Source of the DNA: MED-G105 sp038522945
Lineage (GTDB): Bacteria; Pseudomonadota; Alphaproteobacteria; Caulobacterales; Parvularculaceae
Direction of reading: 5' to 3'
Length of the DNA: 64,000 nucleotides
NCBI GenBank assembly: GCA_038522945.1
Contig: JBCBJV010000003.1
Span: forward strand, 124,001-188,000
The notes beneath the pieces are model-generated. The model had not been told where the DNA came from, did no database searches, and saw only the letters and a list, made by a program, of their open reading frames with translations. This document shows, one piece after another, positions 18,273-27,027 of this stretch. Each line of letters opens with the position of its first letter. The stretch's first letter is position 1. The translations under genes and the position numbers were made by a program.

Positions 18273-20660
18273 ATGTCAGAGACTTCTATCTATCCGGTTC
18301 TGCCGCTGCGCGATATTGTGGTGTTCCCGAATATGGTGGTGCCGCTGTTTGTCGGTCGCGAAAAATCAGTCCGCGCGCTGGAAAGCGTGATGGAAAACGA
18401 CAAACGCATCTTGCTGGTCGCGCAAAAAGATGCCGGCGATAATGATCCGTCAGCAGAAGAAATTTATGATATCGGCGTCGTTGCTTCGGTTCTTCAACTA
18501 TTGAAATTGCCCGATGGCACCGTAAAGGTGCTCGTTGAGGGCGATGCGCGAGCAAAGATCGTTAAGTACACGAAGACTGATGATTTTTTCGAAGCAGAAG
18601 TGGAAGAACCTGAAGAAGAAGGCGTCGATGAGGCCGAAATAGAAGGCCTTGCCCGATCGGTTGTCACCCACTTTGAAAACTACGGCAAGCTCAACAAACG
18701 CGTGCCGCCGGAAGTCATCGTTTCAGTCAACCAGATCGAAGAAGCCGGCCAACTTGCCGACACCGTTGCCTCTCACTTGAATATCAAGATAGCCGAGAAG
18801 CAGGAGCTGCTGGAGATCTTCTCCGTCGCCAAGCGCCTTGAGCGCGTTTACGCCCTAATGGAGGGCGAAATGAGCGTTCTCCAGGTAGAGAAGAAAATCC
18901 GTAACCGCGTGAAGCGGCAAATGGAAAAAACCCAGCGTGAGTATTACCTCAACGAGCAAATGAAAGCGATCCAGAAAGAGCTCGGCGAGAGCGACGATGG
19001 GCGCGATGAGCTGGCTGAGCTTGAAGACAAGATCAAGAAAACAAAGCTGTCAAAAGAAGCAAAGACCAAGGTCGACGGCGAGTTGAAAAAGCTTCGGCAG
19101 ATGTCGCCTATGTCGGCGGAGTCCACTGTTGTCCGTAACTATCTGGACTGGATGCTTTCCATTCCATGGAATAATAAGTCCAAGGTCAAGGCGGACCTGG
19201 ACAAGGCGCAGACCGTTCTTGATACGGATCACTACGGGCTGGAAAAAGTCAAGGAACGCATTCTTGAGTATCTTGCCGTCCAAAAGCGTGCGTCAAAGCT
19301 GAAAGGCCCGATCCTATGTCTTGTTGGCCCTCCGGGTGTTGGTAAAACGTCCCTGGGCAAATCAATTGCTGCAGCGACAGGCCGCGAATTCGTGCGCGTT
19401 TCCCTTGGCGGGGTGCGTGACGAGGCGGAGATTCGCGGTCACCGGCGGACTTATATTGGCTCAATGCCAGGTAAGATTATCCAATCCATGAAGAAAGCAA
19501 AGAAATCCAATCCTTTGTTCCTTCTCGATGAGATCGATAAGATGGGGCAGGATTTCCGGGGCGATCCATCTTCGGCACTGCTGGAAGTTCTGGATCCGGA
19601 GCAAAACTCGACATTTGCTGACCACTATCTGGAAGTCGACTATGACCTTTCCGATGTCATGTTCGTCACAACAGCAAACAGCCTGAACATGCCGCAGCCG
19701 CTGCTGGATCGGATGGAAATCATTCGCATCCCGGGGTATACGGAAGATGAAAAACTTGAGATTGCACGCCGCCACTTGATCCCCAAGCAACAGGAAGAAC
19801 ACGCGCTCAAGGATGAAGAATGGCAGATCACCGATGCGGGGCTGCTTGACCTGATCCGGCGCTATACCCGGGAGGCGGGAGTGCGCAACCTGGAACGGGA
19901 ATTGGCGCGGCTCGCGCGCAAAGCTGTCACCGAAATCGAGACCAAAAAGGCGGAGGCTGTCGAAGTCACCGACGAGAACCTTCCAGATTTTGCGGGTGTG
20001 CCGAAGTATCGGTTTGGCGAAATCGACGGTGAAGACAGAGTTGGCGTTGTGACCGGGCTTGCCTGGACGTCTGTCGGCGGCGACATCTTGACCATTGAGG
20101 CCGTGCGCATGCCGGGTAAAGGCAAAATGACCCCCACCGGCAATCTGAAGGATGTCATGAAAGAGTCTGTTTCTGCTGCGTCTTCTTATGTGCGCAGCCG
20201 AGCCACGGAGTTCGGAATTGAGCCACCGCTGTTCGACAAAACCGATATCCATATCCACGTGCCGGAAGCGGCGACGCCAAAAGATGGCCCGTCCGCCGGT
20301 GTGGCCATGGCGACTGCCATTGTCTCAGTGCTTACGGGCGTGGAGATCCACAAGGATATCGCTATGACCGGTGAGATTTCCCTTCGCGGGCGAGTGTTGG
20401 CCATTGGCGGATTGAAAGAAAAGCTTCTCGCTGCCCTCCGGGCTGGTATCAAGACGGTGCTCATTCCGGAAGAAAACGAGAAGGACCTCGCCGAAATCCC
20501 CGATAAGGTGAAAGAGGGCTTGACGATTATCCCGGTCACGACCTTGGATGAGGTTTTGGCCCACGCCTTGACGCGCAGTCTTACCCCGATTGAGTGGACC
20601 GAGCCTGCCCCTGCGGCGTCTGGCAGCGTTGACGACGAAGGCGCTATCGTCACTCACTAA
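18273..20660 (+). CDS. lon: ATP-dependent Lon protease
   Basis: A 795-aa AAA+ serine protease that removes misfolded and regulatory proteins. The N-terminal LAN domain begins YPVLPLRDIVVFPNMVVPLF. The helical linker includes EYYLNEQMKAIQKELGE. The ATPase has Walker A GPPGVGKT and Walker B NPLFLLDEIDK. The C-terminal protease domain has Ser674 in KDGPSAGVAMA and the dyad Lys in GGLKEK about 43 residues later. ATG 18273 has GAGGAAA upstream. The length is normal for LonA. It sits between clpX and hup as in many proteobacteria. Confidence 0.98.
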   Translation: MSETSIYPVLPLRDIVVFPNMVVPLFVGREKSVRALESVMENDKRILLVAQKDAGDNDPSAEEIYDIGVVASVLQLLKLPDGTVKVLVEGDARAKIVKYTKTDDFFEAEVEEPEEEGVDEAEIEGLARSVVTHFENYGKLNKRVPPEVIVSVNQIEEAGQLADTVASHLNIKIAEKQELLEIFSVAKRLERVYALMEGEMSVLQVEKKIRNRVKRQMEKTQREYYLNEQMKAIQKELGESDDGRDELAELEDKIKKTKLSKEAKTKVDGELKKLRQMSPMSAESTVVRNYLDWMLSIPWNNKSKVKADLDKAQTVLDTDHYGLEKVKERILEYLAVQKRASKLKGPILCLVGPPGVGKTSLGKSIAAATGREFVRVSLGGVRDEAEIRGHRRTYIGSMPGKIIQSMKKAKKSNPLFLLDEIDKMGQDFRGDPSSALLEVLDPEQNSTFADHYLEVDYDLSDVMFVTTANSLNMPQPLLDRMEIIRIPGYTEDEKLEIARRHLIPKQQEEHALKDEEWQITDAGLLDLIRRYTREAGVRNLERELARLARKAVTEIETKKAEAVEVTDENLPDFAGVPKYRFGEIDGEDRVGVVTGLAWTSVGGDILTIEAVRMPGKGKMTPTGNLKDVMKESVSAASSYVRSRATEFGIEPPLFDKTDIHIHVPEAATPKDGPSAGVAMATAIVSVLTGVEIHKDIAMTGEISLRGRVLAIGGLKEKLLAALRAGIKTVLIPEENEKDLAEIPDKVKEGLTIIPVTTLDEVLAHALTRSLTPIEWTEPAPAASGSVDDEGAIVTH

Positions 20661-20792
20661 GGCGGCATTGATGAGCGCAAGTCGCCAAAAGTTTGGACGG
20701 CTTGCTCTCCTTGCCACCAATTGCACCCTAGCTTGGCTCAAGCCCGGGGCTGACGGTACCGAAGATTTTCTAGACTAGGCGATTTCGCTCTC

Positions 20793-21155
20793 ATGGCAGA
20801 CCCGGCCGAGACACTTCAGGACCAAGACCTCATGCAACGGACCTCCGATGCTTGCGAGAGCATGGATCATGTGCGTTACGAGATTGATCGTCTCGACCGG
20901 GAACTGGTGAAGCTTTTCGCCGAGCGCCAAGGGTATATCGAGGCTGCCGGTCGGATTAAGACAGATCGCGACACTGTGCGCTTGGAATGGCGTATTGAAG
21001 ACGTGGTTGCCAAAGTGCTCAAGTCGGCCGACCGGGAAGGCCTGTCGCCTGATATTGCCGAGCCCGTTTGGCGGGAATTGATCGATCGCTGCATCGATCA
21101 TGAGCATCAGGCGTGGAAAAAGTTTCACCTCTCAAAAGAACAAGAATCAACCTAG
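20793..21155 (+). CDS. chorismate mutase, AroQ type
   Basis: A 120-aa all-helical chorismate mutase that converts chorismate to prephenate for phenylalanine and tyrosine synthesis. The core HVRYEIDRLDRELVKLFAER is the AroQ first helix with its active-site Arg. AAGRIK supplies the Lys/Arg of the second part, and the C-terminal helix has EPVWRELIDRCIDHE. There is no signal peptide, so it is cytoplasmic. The N-terminus is about 20 residues longer than the minimal domain; ATG 20832 with AGGA upstream is an alternative start. It lies between lon and hup, where most proteobacteria have no gene or a peptidyl-prolyl isomerase. Confidence 0.87.
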   Translation: MADPAETLQDQDLMQRTSDACESMDHVRYEIDRLDRELVKLFAERQGYIEAAGRIKTDRDTVRLEWRIEDVVAKVLKSADREGLSPDIAEPVWRELIDRCIDHEHQAWKKFHLSKEQEST

Positions 21156-21287
21156 CAAGGTTGTGACAGGCAGCGCTGCGCCGAGTTTGGACAAACGGGC
21201 GTGTGTCTTCCGATCAATTGCCAACGACGTCTTACAAGCGTCCTTATTTTAACGCTCCCCTCGAACAAGATCAGAAAGGGCCGAGGA

Positions 21288-21560
21288 ATGAACAAAAACG
21301 AATTTATAGACCGCGTCGCTGATATGGCAGACATGAGCAAAGCCGACGCTACTCGCGCTGTGGACGCTGTCTTTGATGCGATCACAGAAGCACTCAAAAA
21401 CGGCGACGATGTACGTCTGGTTGGGTTCGGCACATTCTCCGCGGCAAAACGTGCCGCGCGTGAGGGGCGCAACCCGCGCACCGGTGAGACCATCCAGATC
21501 GCCGCATCGATCCAGCCAAAGTTTTCCGCGGGCAAAGGCCTCAAAGACGCATTAAACTAA
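21288..21560 (+). CDS. hup: DNA-binding protein HU
   Basis: A 90-aa histone-like protein. MNKNEFIDRVADMADMSKADA is the dimerisation helix pair, GFGTFSAAKRAAREGRNPRTGE the saddle and the DNA-intercalating arm with its conserved RNPRTG tip. It bends and compacts DNA as a dimer. ATG 21288 has AGGGCCGAGGA just upstream. It follows lon and the chorismate mutase in the same direction, matching the lon-hupB neighbourhood of other proteobacteria. Confidence 0.97.
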   Translation: MNKNEFIDRVADMADMSKADATRAVDAVFDAITEALKNGDDVRLVGFGTFSAAKRAAREGRNPRTGETIQIAASIQPKFSAGKGLKDALN

Positions 21561-21689
21561 TCAGGCACAAGCCAGAGGTGCGGGGCATGCGCCATTGAAG
21601 AGGAATGCCGGTTGATTGCATTGGGATCGCGAGACCCGTCTTTGGTGCCAAATCGCGCCTACCTTGTAGGGCGTGCCTAATTGCCAATT

Positions 21690-21721
21690 AGCCTGTCAGC
21701 GATCTGCTGGCAGGCTTTTTT
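21690..21721 (+). terminator. intrinsic terminator downstream of hup
   Basis: AGCCTGTCAGC and GCTGGCAGGCT pair with one mismatch around a 5-nt loop (gatct), followed by six T residues. It lies 130 nt after hup and about 70 nt before tRNA-Val. Confidence 0.85.
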
Positions 21722-21792
21722 GTGAAAAGCAGTTGCGTGAATGTGGTGGTTTCGATAATACCGCACCTCGGCGATTTTTAGTCGCTGGTTCC

Positions 21793-21868
21793 GGGCGGTT
21801 AGCTCAGCTGGAAGAGCGGCTGGTTTACACCCAGTAGGTCGGGAGTTCGAACCTCTCACCGCCCACCA
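21793..21868 (+). tRNA. tRNA-Val (anticodon TAC)
   Basis: A 76-nt tRNA with encoded CCA. The acceptor stem GGGCGGT/ACCGCCC is perfect. The anticodon stem CTGG/CCAG closes the loop TTTACAC, giving anticodon TAC, and the T-loop is TTCGAAC. Its last 9 nt (CGCCCACCA) start the 70-bp direct repeat found again at 34768, so the gene is the apparent integration site of the accessory region that follows. The tRNA itself is intact. Confidence 0.96.
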
Positions 21869-21929
21869 TTCAATCTTTCGACTTTCACGACCAACTGACG
21901 CCTTCTGTGAAAGCCCCATTCCATGCGGG
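21860..21929. repeat. 70-bp direct repeat, copy 1 (att-like)
   Basis: These 70 bases are identical to 34768-34837, 12,908 bp away in the same orientation. The repeat begins with the last 9 nt of tRNA-Val. Weaker similarity continues past it into a recombinase remnant in both copies. Such a layout is typical of the end of an integrated element at a tRNA gene. Confidence 0.92.
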
Positions 21930-22130
21930 TTTGCAGGGAGAACAGCTCAGTCCGGTGCTCACATAGGGTCTCCGAGGCCTGCTTTTTCGCGTATTGGGCC
22001 ATTTGTCTCTGCTTGCAAATTTTGGCGACCAACTGACGGGATGAGTGGATCGGCGTGATCATAACGGAGAAAAACTCAGTGCAGAGACGTTTGTGTAAAA
22101 AACGGAGAGTGATGCGATGGGATTTGGGTT
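21930..22130. repeat. diverged flank shared with 34838-35030
   Basis: This stretch aligns with the sequence behind the second 70-bp repeat. Shared blocks include GCCATTTGTCTCTG and CGACCAACTGACG. The latter motif occurs twice in each copy (21888 and 22026; 34796 and 34934), exactly 138 bp apart both times. The conserved spacing suggests recombinase-binding or structural sites rather than chance. No gene is supported. Confidence 0.7.
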
Positions 22131-22266
22131 TCAGCTCTCGCTGAGCAGCTGTTGTTGCGCTCGCCAACACGTAGGCAGTTCCGGTAGCCGGCGCAGGCGA
22201 TCTGCAGTCAGACTGATGGGCCCAGTACCATTTATAATTGCGTGAAAAATTTCCGGAGCGAGGAAT
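22131..22266 (-). pseudogene. C-terminal remnant of a recombinase (integrase) gene, copy 1
   Basis: The minus strand reads FLAPEIFHAIING, then SLTADRLRRLPELPTCWRAQ, then QQLLSES and a stop at 22131. This is the characteristic C-terminus of the recombinase family proteins (large serine recombinases) frequent in alphaproteobacterial islands. Only about 45 codons remain; upstream the frame runs into a palindrome at 22266 and the catalytic resolvase domain is absent. The same tail, diverged, occurs at 35031-35175. It points toward tRNA-Val, as an integrase next to its attachment site would. Assignment is by recognised motif only. Confidence 0.7.
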
Positions 22267-22333
22267 GACCCGACCCCTTTTGATTGAGCCATTTTACTAC
22301 TTTCGGATGGCTGCGTTCAAAGGGGTCGGGTCA
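22266..22333. repeat. 68-nt palindromic hairpin, REP-like
   Basis: TGACCCGACCCCTTT (22266-22280) and AAAGGGGTCGGGTCA (22319-22333) are perfect 15-bp inverted arms. Inside them AGCCA/TGGCT (22287-22291 with 22308-22312) gives a second short stem. The GGGGTCGGGTC core resembles REP elements mobilised by RAYT transposases in other bacteria. It abuts the recombinase remnant exactly, as if it truncated it. Confidence 0.6.
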
Positions 22334-22345
22334 AGTCGCGGCACT

Positions 22346-22567
22346 ATGGCTCCTATCGAAACAGGCCTGCGGGCGCCGGATGAAACTTATGAAAGCCCAG
22401 ATGGTCGCAGATTCGTGATTTCAAGCCGTTGGACAATAACGGGGGAAGATAGCTGGCAACAAAAGGTCGAGCAGGTCAGCGAAGGATCAACAAAGATCCT
22501 TTGGGCCATTAATTATACCCGTGCGGACCTTTCAGTTGGTCCTCGACCAGAGATTGGAGGCGAATGA
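22346..22567 (+). CDS. small hypothetical protein upstream of DUF4287 gene
   Basis: A 73-aa reading frame beginning MAPIETGLRAPDETYESPDG and rich in Trp and Ser. I recognise no family. Support comes from position: it ends 1 nt before the next gene, and the next gene's Shine-Dalgarno (GGAGGCG) lies inside its last codons, as in translational coupling. The frame is open back to 22238 but that part crosses the palindrome, so ATG 22346 is the likely start. Confidence 0.45.
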   Translation: MAPIETGLRAPDETYESPDGRRFVISSRWTITGEDSWQQKVEQVSEGSTKILWAINYTRADLSVGPRPEIGGE

Positions 22568-22568
22568 G

Positions 22569-23141
22569 ATGGCGCAAACACCTGATCAGCAGATCGAGAC
22601 GATGATCGCAGACATGCCGGAAAAAACTGGCAAGACGTTGGATGAATGGCTCCTTGTACTGAGAACCTCCGAAGGGGCCAAGCATGGGGAACACATGAAG
22701 CTCTTGAAAGAGACACACGGAGTCAGTCATGGCTTCGCCAACTTGATCGCGGAGATCCATATGAAAGGCCGGGATATCGGACGCGGCAATGAGGGCGACG
22801 ATCTCATTAGTGCACAATATGCCGGACCCAAATCAGCGCTGAAACCCATCTATGATGCTCTACGAGCCGGTCTCGAAAGCCTAGGGAGAGATATCGAGTT
22901 TGCGCCCAAAAAAGCTTATGTCAGCGTACGACGTTCCAAGCAATTCGCCTTGATTCAGCCATCCACCAAAACCCGTCTTGATCTCGGTCTGCAACTCAAG
23001 GGCAAAGATCCGGAGGGTGCTCTTGAACTTGCCGGAAGCTGGAACACGATGGTCAGCCACAGGGTGCGTTTAGCGCGTCTGGAATACGTTACCGAGGAAG
23101 TCAAAGCCTTGTTGGAAGAGGCTTACAAAAATGCCAAATGA
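22569..23141 (+). CDS. DUF4287 and DUF5655 domain protein
   Basis: A 190-aa protein of unknown function. Residues 1-65 (QQIETMIADMPEKTGKTLDEW, then LKETHGVSHGFANLIA) match the DUF4287 pattern. Residues 80-188 (KPIYDALRAGLESLGRDIEFAPKK, then YVSVRRSKQFALIQPS and LDLGLQLKG) match DUF5655, a domain predicted to transport or bind ligands. The two are often fused in cytoplasmic proteins of soil and marine bacteria. ATG 22569 is preceded by GGAGGCG at 22557-22563. It is the first convincing gene of the accessory region after tRNA-Val. Confidence 0.8.
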   Translation: MAQTPDQQIETMIADMPEKTGKTLDEWLLVLRTSEGAKHGEHMKLLKETHGVSHGFANLIAEIHMKGRDIGRGNEGDDLISAQYAGPKSALKPIYDALRAGLESLGRDIEFAPKKAYVSVRRSKQFALIQPSTKTRLDLGLQLKGKDPEGALELAGSWNTMVSHRVRLARLEYVTEEVKALLEEAYKNAK

Positions 23142-23332
23142 GTACTTAGCTGCTTCATGAGGCGAGAAAGCCCTATCGCCTTTGGGTGGCCAAAACCTCT
23201 TTAATCCGGCCAATCGAGATACATTGTTATTGGCGACTGAGAGCTAAAGGCCGTGTTATAGTTAGGCGCCTGCGTGTTGAGCTGGAATAGTCTATCCGGG
23301 CTGCGTTTGAATGTGGATCGTTTATTGTCGCA

Positions 23333-24520
23333 TTACGAGGCTTGCGCATCTTGGCGCCCGCGCTTTCGATACTGCGAGGCTGTGCAACCCAGGTGCTCTT
23401 TGAATGCCTTGTTGAAGGTAACGCGATTGGAAAAGCCCGATTCAACGGCAATCCGCTCAATAGGCCAGGTAACATTGGGATCATCAAGGAGGGTAGTGGC
23501 GTGCTGGACGCGGTGGCCATTTATCAGCCGATAGAAATTCGTTTGCATACGTTGATTAATGACCTGCGATAGAAGGTGCGGTTTTGCGTCGATGGCTTCT
23601 GCGAGCTGCTGCAATGTCAGCTTTTCATTGAGATAAAGACGGTTCTCGCCAAGTGTCTTTTCAACGAGGGCAGCAATTTCGTCGGCTGCAGAGGCCGGGA
23701 GTGCCGAGTGCAAGTACTTTACTGTGTCGGCATCGGTTTCGGTGGGGGTTGGCGCCGGTGGCGAGATCGTTTGGATAGCGCTTTCTTCAGGCGTAATCAG
23801 GAAGGAGGGGTGTCTCAGGCCGAGGTATCCCAGGGAGAGGACGATCGCTGCCATAAACAATAGCCAGGCGCGGTTCACCTGATCGAGCGCACCGATTCCG
23901 AAAAATTGCTGCAAAACAAACAGGACGGCCCAAACCGCTTCTAACGCGGCCAATGACAAAATCAAGACCGAGAGCTGGGCGAGGACCGTTCGGCTGTCAT
24001 CGGCGCGGAGATCATCAAGCTGAAAACGATACCCGTTCAATCGCTGCCACGACAAAACAAGATAGGTCGTTAGATGCGCCTTCACCAATAGTAACGTGGC
24101 GATCGTGGCAATCGAGAGTTGGGGTGATTGGCCGTGGCCAGCAGCCTCCCAGTACGCAATCTTGGCGGCTGCTGGTTGGAAGATGAATGGCGCATTCGCA
24201 ATCCAAAAACCGGCAGCTGGCAGCAAATGAAGGATCCAGATCCAGGTCGGCCATGGCGGCGCGCCGGTCGACCGTCTCGCATAACCATAGGTCAATGGGC
24301 CGATGTAGATGGCGACCATGGGGATCAGGGCGAGGGCGTGTGGGATTTCGCGGAAGAAGCCGAGATGAAGCGATGCCCTGTGGAAAAGGGCATAGCCGAA
24401 TACGCCGAGTAGCGCCGCGAGAATGGCGCTCGGTGCGCCGATGCCCGCACGCCGGAGCAGCGCTGCGGCGATGATAAAAGCATGAGTGAAGGCCGCGAAA
24501 TAAAGAACGCCAAGGATCAT
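23333..24520 (-). CDS. AraC-family regulator with N-terminal membrane domain
   Basis: A 395-aa regulator of the same architecture as the one at 3432: seven or so hydrophobic helices over residues 1-245, a linker, and a C-terminal AraC double helix-turn-helix. The recognition elements are LQQLAEAIDAKPHLLSQVIN and IAVESGFSNRVTFNKAFKEH. It is divergent from the secreted-paralogue and hydrolase operon starting at 24729 across 208 bp, which makes that operon the obvious target. The membrane domain suggests an envelope or lipophilic signal. Confidence 0.86.
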   Translation of the reverse strand: MILGVLYFAAFTHAFIIAAALLRRAGIGAPSAILAALLGVFGYALFHRASLHLGFFREIPHALALIPMVAIYIGPLTYGYARRSTGAPPWPTWIWILHLLPAAGFWIANAPFIFQPAAAKIAYWEAAGHGQSPQLSIATIATLLLVKAHLTTYLVLSWQRLNGYRFQLDDLRADDSRTVLAQLSVLILSLAALEAVWAVLFVLQQFFGIGALDQVNRAWLLFMAAIVLSLGYLGLRHPSFLITPEESAIQTISPPAPTPTETDADTVKYLHSALPASAADEIAALVEKTLGENRLYLNEKLTLQQLAEAIDAKPHLLSQVINQRMQTNFYRLINGHRVQHATTLLDDPNVTWPIERIAVESGFSNRVTFNKAFKEHLGCTASQYRKRGRQDAQAS

Positions 24521-24728
24521 CAGTCAAATTCCCGCACAGGATTTCCGCAAGTCTGCACGGCGTAGGCCTCCCAGCCAGCGCAAATGATAATCTCGGCCGG
24601 AATTATCAGATTTCTTGGGTTTCCACACGCCAAGCTCAGCCGAAGTTTTCGAATGGACCTGCGAGACTCCGTACCGCTTGCACGCGAGCGGCATTGCGCT
24701 CGACTTAATGCTTCACGGAGGTCCGTCA

Positions 24729-25853
24729 ATGAACTCAATACGATTTCCCCTGGCCGCTTTGACATTCATCCTCGCGATGACACCTGCGTTCGCTGCTGAG
24801 CGTTATCGGCATCTTGTCTTTCGAGAAACGCCATTTGCGCCATATGCTGGCATCCACCAGATCGATGACGAGACGGCGGCGTCCGTTGCGCATTACGCAT
24901 TTAGCTATGACAACGATGGCCGTGTGGTTCGCATTGCACACCAGATCGGTGATGCTGTTATCGGGGACAATGGCAATTGGGACGGGTTCATCTGGTTCGC
25001 CCCACGGGTCGATGTAAGCTATGAGCCCGGACGAGAGATCCATACTTATTTCAACGAGGCGGGCGACCAGATCCAAGCGCATGGCTGCGTCTATCGTGCT
25101 GTGTACCAGCTCGACGAGGACCAAGCTCGGTCGAGCCTTCGGTTTTTTGATCAGGACGGCGCGCCGTGCGAAAGCGAGTGGAACATCCACCGGTATGACT
25201 GGCGCGTTTCAGACGATGGGCACATACTTGAAAAGCGCTTTAATCTCGCCTTGGAACAGCAGCCCGTTCGCCCATACTTTAAATTTCATGAAGTCAAGCT
25301 TGAATATGACCGACACGGACGGCTTGCCTTTATGCGCAATCTGGGGCTTGACGGCCAGCCGACCAATAATGACAGCGGCGCTGGGATTGACCGCATAACT
25401 TACGACTTGGACGGCAATTTCATCCGTTGGCAGGTGTATGACAAAGAAGGTCGCCCGATCGAGGGAAACCGTCCCGGTGTCCACCTCGGCGAGCACCTCT
25501 ATGATCAATATGGGAACAAGACTGGGCTAAGGGGGTTTGATCGCTTCGGCGCAGAAATGCCATTTGTTTCGTCCGGCGTACTCCTGCGCCTCAACGCCTA
25601 CGATTCGTCTGGCAATGTCGCTCTTCGACGGGCAATTCTTCCCGATGGGGAGGAAGGCTTGCAGCTTGCCTATAGATACTCTTCCGATGGGCGAACTCTT
25701 GAAGAAATCCGCGGCCAGGATGCCGGTGGAAATCTGACAGCACACCCTAGCCTTAGTGGCGCGGCAATAGCCCGCTTTGCAATGGACGAGAATGGCGCTC
25801 CAGTGCGTCGGCTCTTCAATGCTGACGGGACGACATTCGAGCAAGCGCAATGA
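24729..25853 (+). CDS. secreted protein with YD-like repeats, paralogue 1
   Basis: A 374-aa exported protein: signal peptide MNSIRFPLAALTFILAMTPAFA, then a repetitive beta-rich body. Repeating elements have the form YD-x-x-G-R-x3-x-x-x-D-x-x-G, for example FSYDNDGRVVRIAH, LEYDRHGRLAFMRNLGLDG and ITYDLDGNFIRWQVYDKEG. They recall RHS/YD or WG-type repeats, but there is no RHS core or toxin end. The next gene is a clear paralogue. ATG 24729 has GGAG about 8 nt upstream; the frame is open back to 24615 but that part is not signal-like. Function unknown. A binding or scaffold role in the periplasm or on the surface is a guess. Confidence 0.75.
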   Translation: MNSIRFPLAALTFILAMTPAFAAERYRHLVFRETPFAPYAGIHQIDDETAASVAHYAFSYDNDGRVVRIAHQIGDAVIGDNGNWDGFIWFAPRVDVSYEPGREIHTYFNEAGDQIQAHGCVYRAVYQLDEDQARSSLRFFDQDGAPCESEWNIHRYDWRVSDDGHILEKRFNLALEQQPVRPYFKFHEVKLEYDRHGRLAFMRNLGLDGQPTNNDSGAGIDRITYDLDGNFIRWQVYDKEGRPIEGNRPGVHLGEHLYDQYGNKTGLRGFDRFGAEMPFVSSGVLLRLNAYDSSGNVALRRAILPDGEEGLQLAYRYSSDGRTLEEIRGQDAGGNLTAHPSLSGAAIARFAMDENGAPVRRLFNADGTTFEQAQ

Positions 25854-26947
25854 GCGTGAAGTCTCGATGCGAATTGATTGGCCGCTCGAAAGGCCGATCC
25901 TGTGAGCATACTGCACGAATTTTCGCTTGGTGCTTTGTGGCCACCATGCTGTGCTTGATCTGGAATGCTCCCATTAAAGCGGACGAGTTAGCTGCGCGTG
26001 ACTTAGCCCCGCCTGAAACGGCCACAAGTACACGTTGGTTTCATTCAATTGTTTCACAAGCGACGCCTGTCGCTGACTTTGTTGGGCGTGGGGAAATCGA
26101 CGCGTCGGGCAGCACTCCTGAAGACGGCGTGCGGTTCAGCTATGACGCCCACGGACGGATAATTCGTATAGAGAACTACATCAATGAAAGGCCCGCAAAT
26201 CTTGGATCCATTGGCGCAAGCGCAGTCCTGTTTGAATATCCTAACGGCTATGAGATCCGGACTTATTGGGATGCAATGGGCGCTGCCGACGCTGTCTGGC
26301 GCATTTGTTACCGGGGCCTTGAGTTCAATACGGAGGGGACGGTGCACAAAGAGGTGTTCGAACTCGACGATCAAGGCCGTCGGTCTGCGCTACGCATTTA
26401 CGACAAAAATGGGGATCCAACGAACACCCATTACGGGGCGCGGGACTACGCCTGGGTCTGGTTGGACGACAACAAGGTTATTGAGATGCGTCAGGGACAG
26501 GGGGTGGCTCCAATACCAATGACGCACTTCTTTGATTTCAACCTCACGCGGATAACGTTCGATGGGCGTGGCATTCATTGGCTGATTGAAAACGTCGAAG
26601 AGAATGGGGATTTACTTAGTGCCACGACGTCAGGCGTTGCCGCGGTGCGATTCGAATACAATGAGACGATGAACGAAGCTGACTACAGCTTCTATGACGC
26701 CGATGACCGGATCACCGAGCGTCGGTCGTATGGCCGCATGCCCCATGGCTATGCGCGAATCACAAACTCGTTTGGTGAAGACGGTAGACTTCTTGAAGAA
26801 GCATATCGCGATCGCTTCAATCAACTCACGGACAACTCTGACGGATTTGCGCGCGCGACCTATGACTATGATGATCAAGGTCAGTTTGTCAGTACAAGGT
26901 TTATATCGTTGGACGGAAGTCTAATAGACTATAGTCGACCCTATTGA
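25850..26947 (+). CDS. secreted protein with YD-like repeats, paralogue 2
   Basis: A 365-aa paralogue of the preceding gene, overlapping it by 4 bp (ATGA). An N-terminal hydrophobic segment (AWCFVATMLCLIWNAPIKA) acts as signal or anchor. The body aligns with paralogue 1 in order: FSYDAHGRIIRIEN with FSYDNDGRVVRIAH; YEIRTYWDAMG with REIHTYFNEAG; FELDDQGRRSALRIYDKNGD with YQLDEDQARSSLRFFDQDGA. The two were made by duplication and diverged well beyond half of their residues. Overlap implies one operon. No catalytic residues are recognised. Confidence 0.75.
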   Translation: MSVKSRCELIGRSKGRSCEHTARIFAWCFVATMLCLIWNAPIKADELAARDLAPPETATSTRWFHSIVSQATPVADFVGRGEIDASGSTPEDGVRFSYDAHGRIIRIENYINERPANLGSIGASAVLFEYPNGYEIRTYWDAMGAADAVWRICYRGLEFNTEGTVHKEVFELDDQGRRSALRIYDKNGDPTNTHYGARDYAWVWLDDNKVIEMRQGQGVAPIPMTHFFDFNLTRITFDGRGIHWLIENVEENGDLLSATTSGVAAVRFEYNETMNEADYSFYDADDRITERRSYGRMPHGYARITNSFGEDGRLLEEAYRDRFNQLTDNSDGFARATYDYDDQGQFVSTRFISLDGSLIDYSRPY

Positions 26948-27027
26948 TCTCGAAGGAGCGCCAGCAACCCTTGGCCTCCTTCACGCTGCCTCGACATCGA
27001 CGAGAAATCAAAAAAGGAACACTTCCG

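Noticed and set aside
19461..20258. A 265-codon minus-strand frame inside lon
   Set aside because: It is antisense to a conserved essential gene, with composition that mirrors lon codons.
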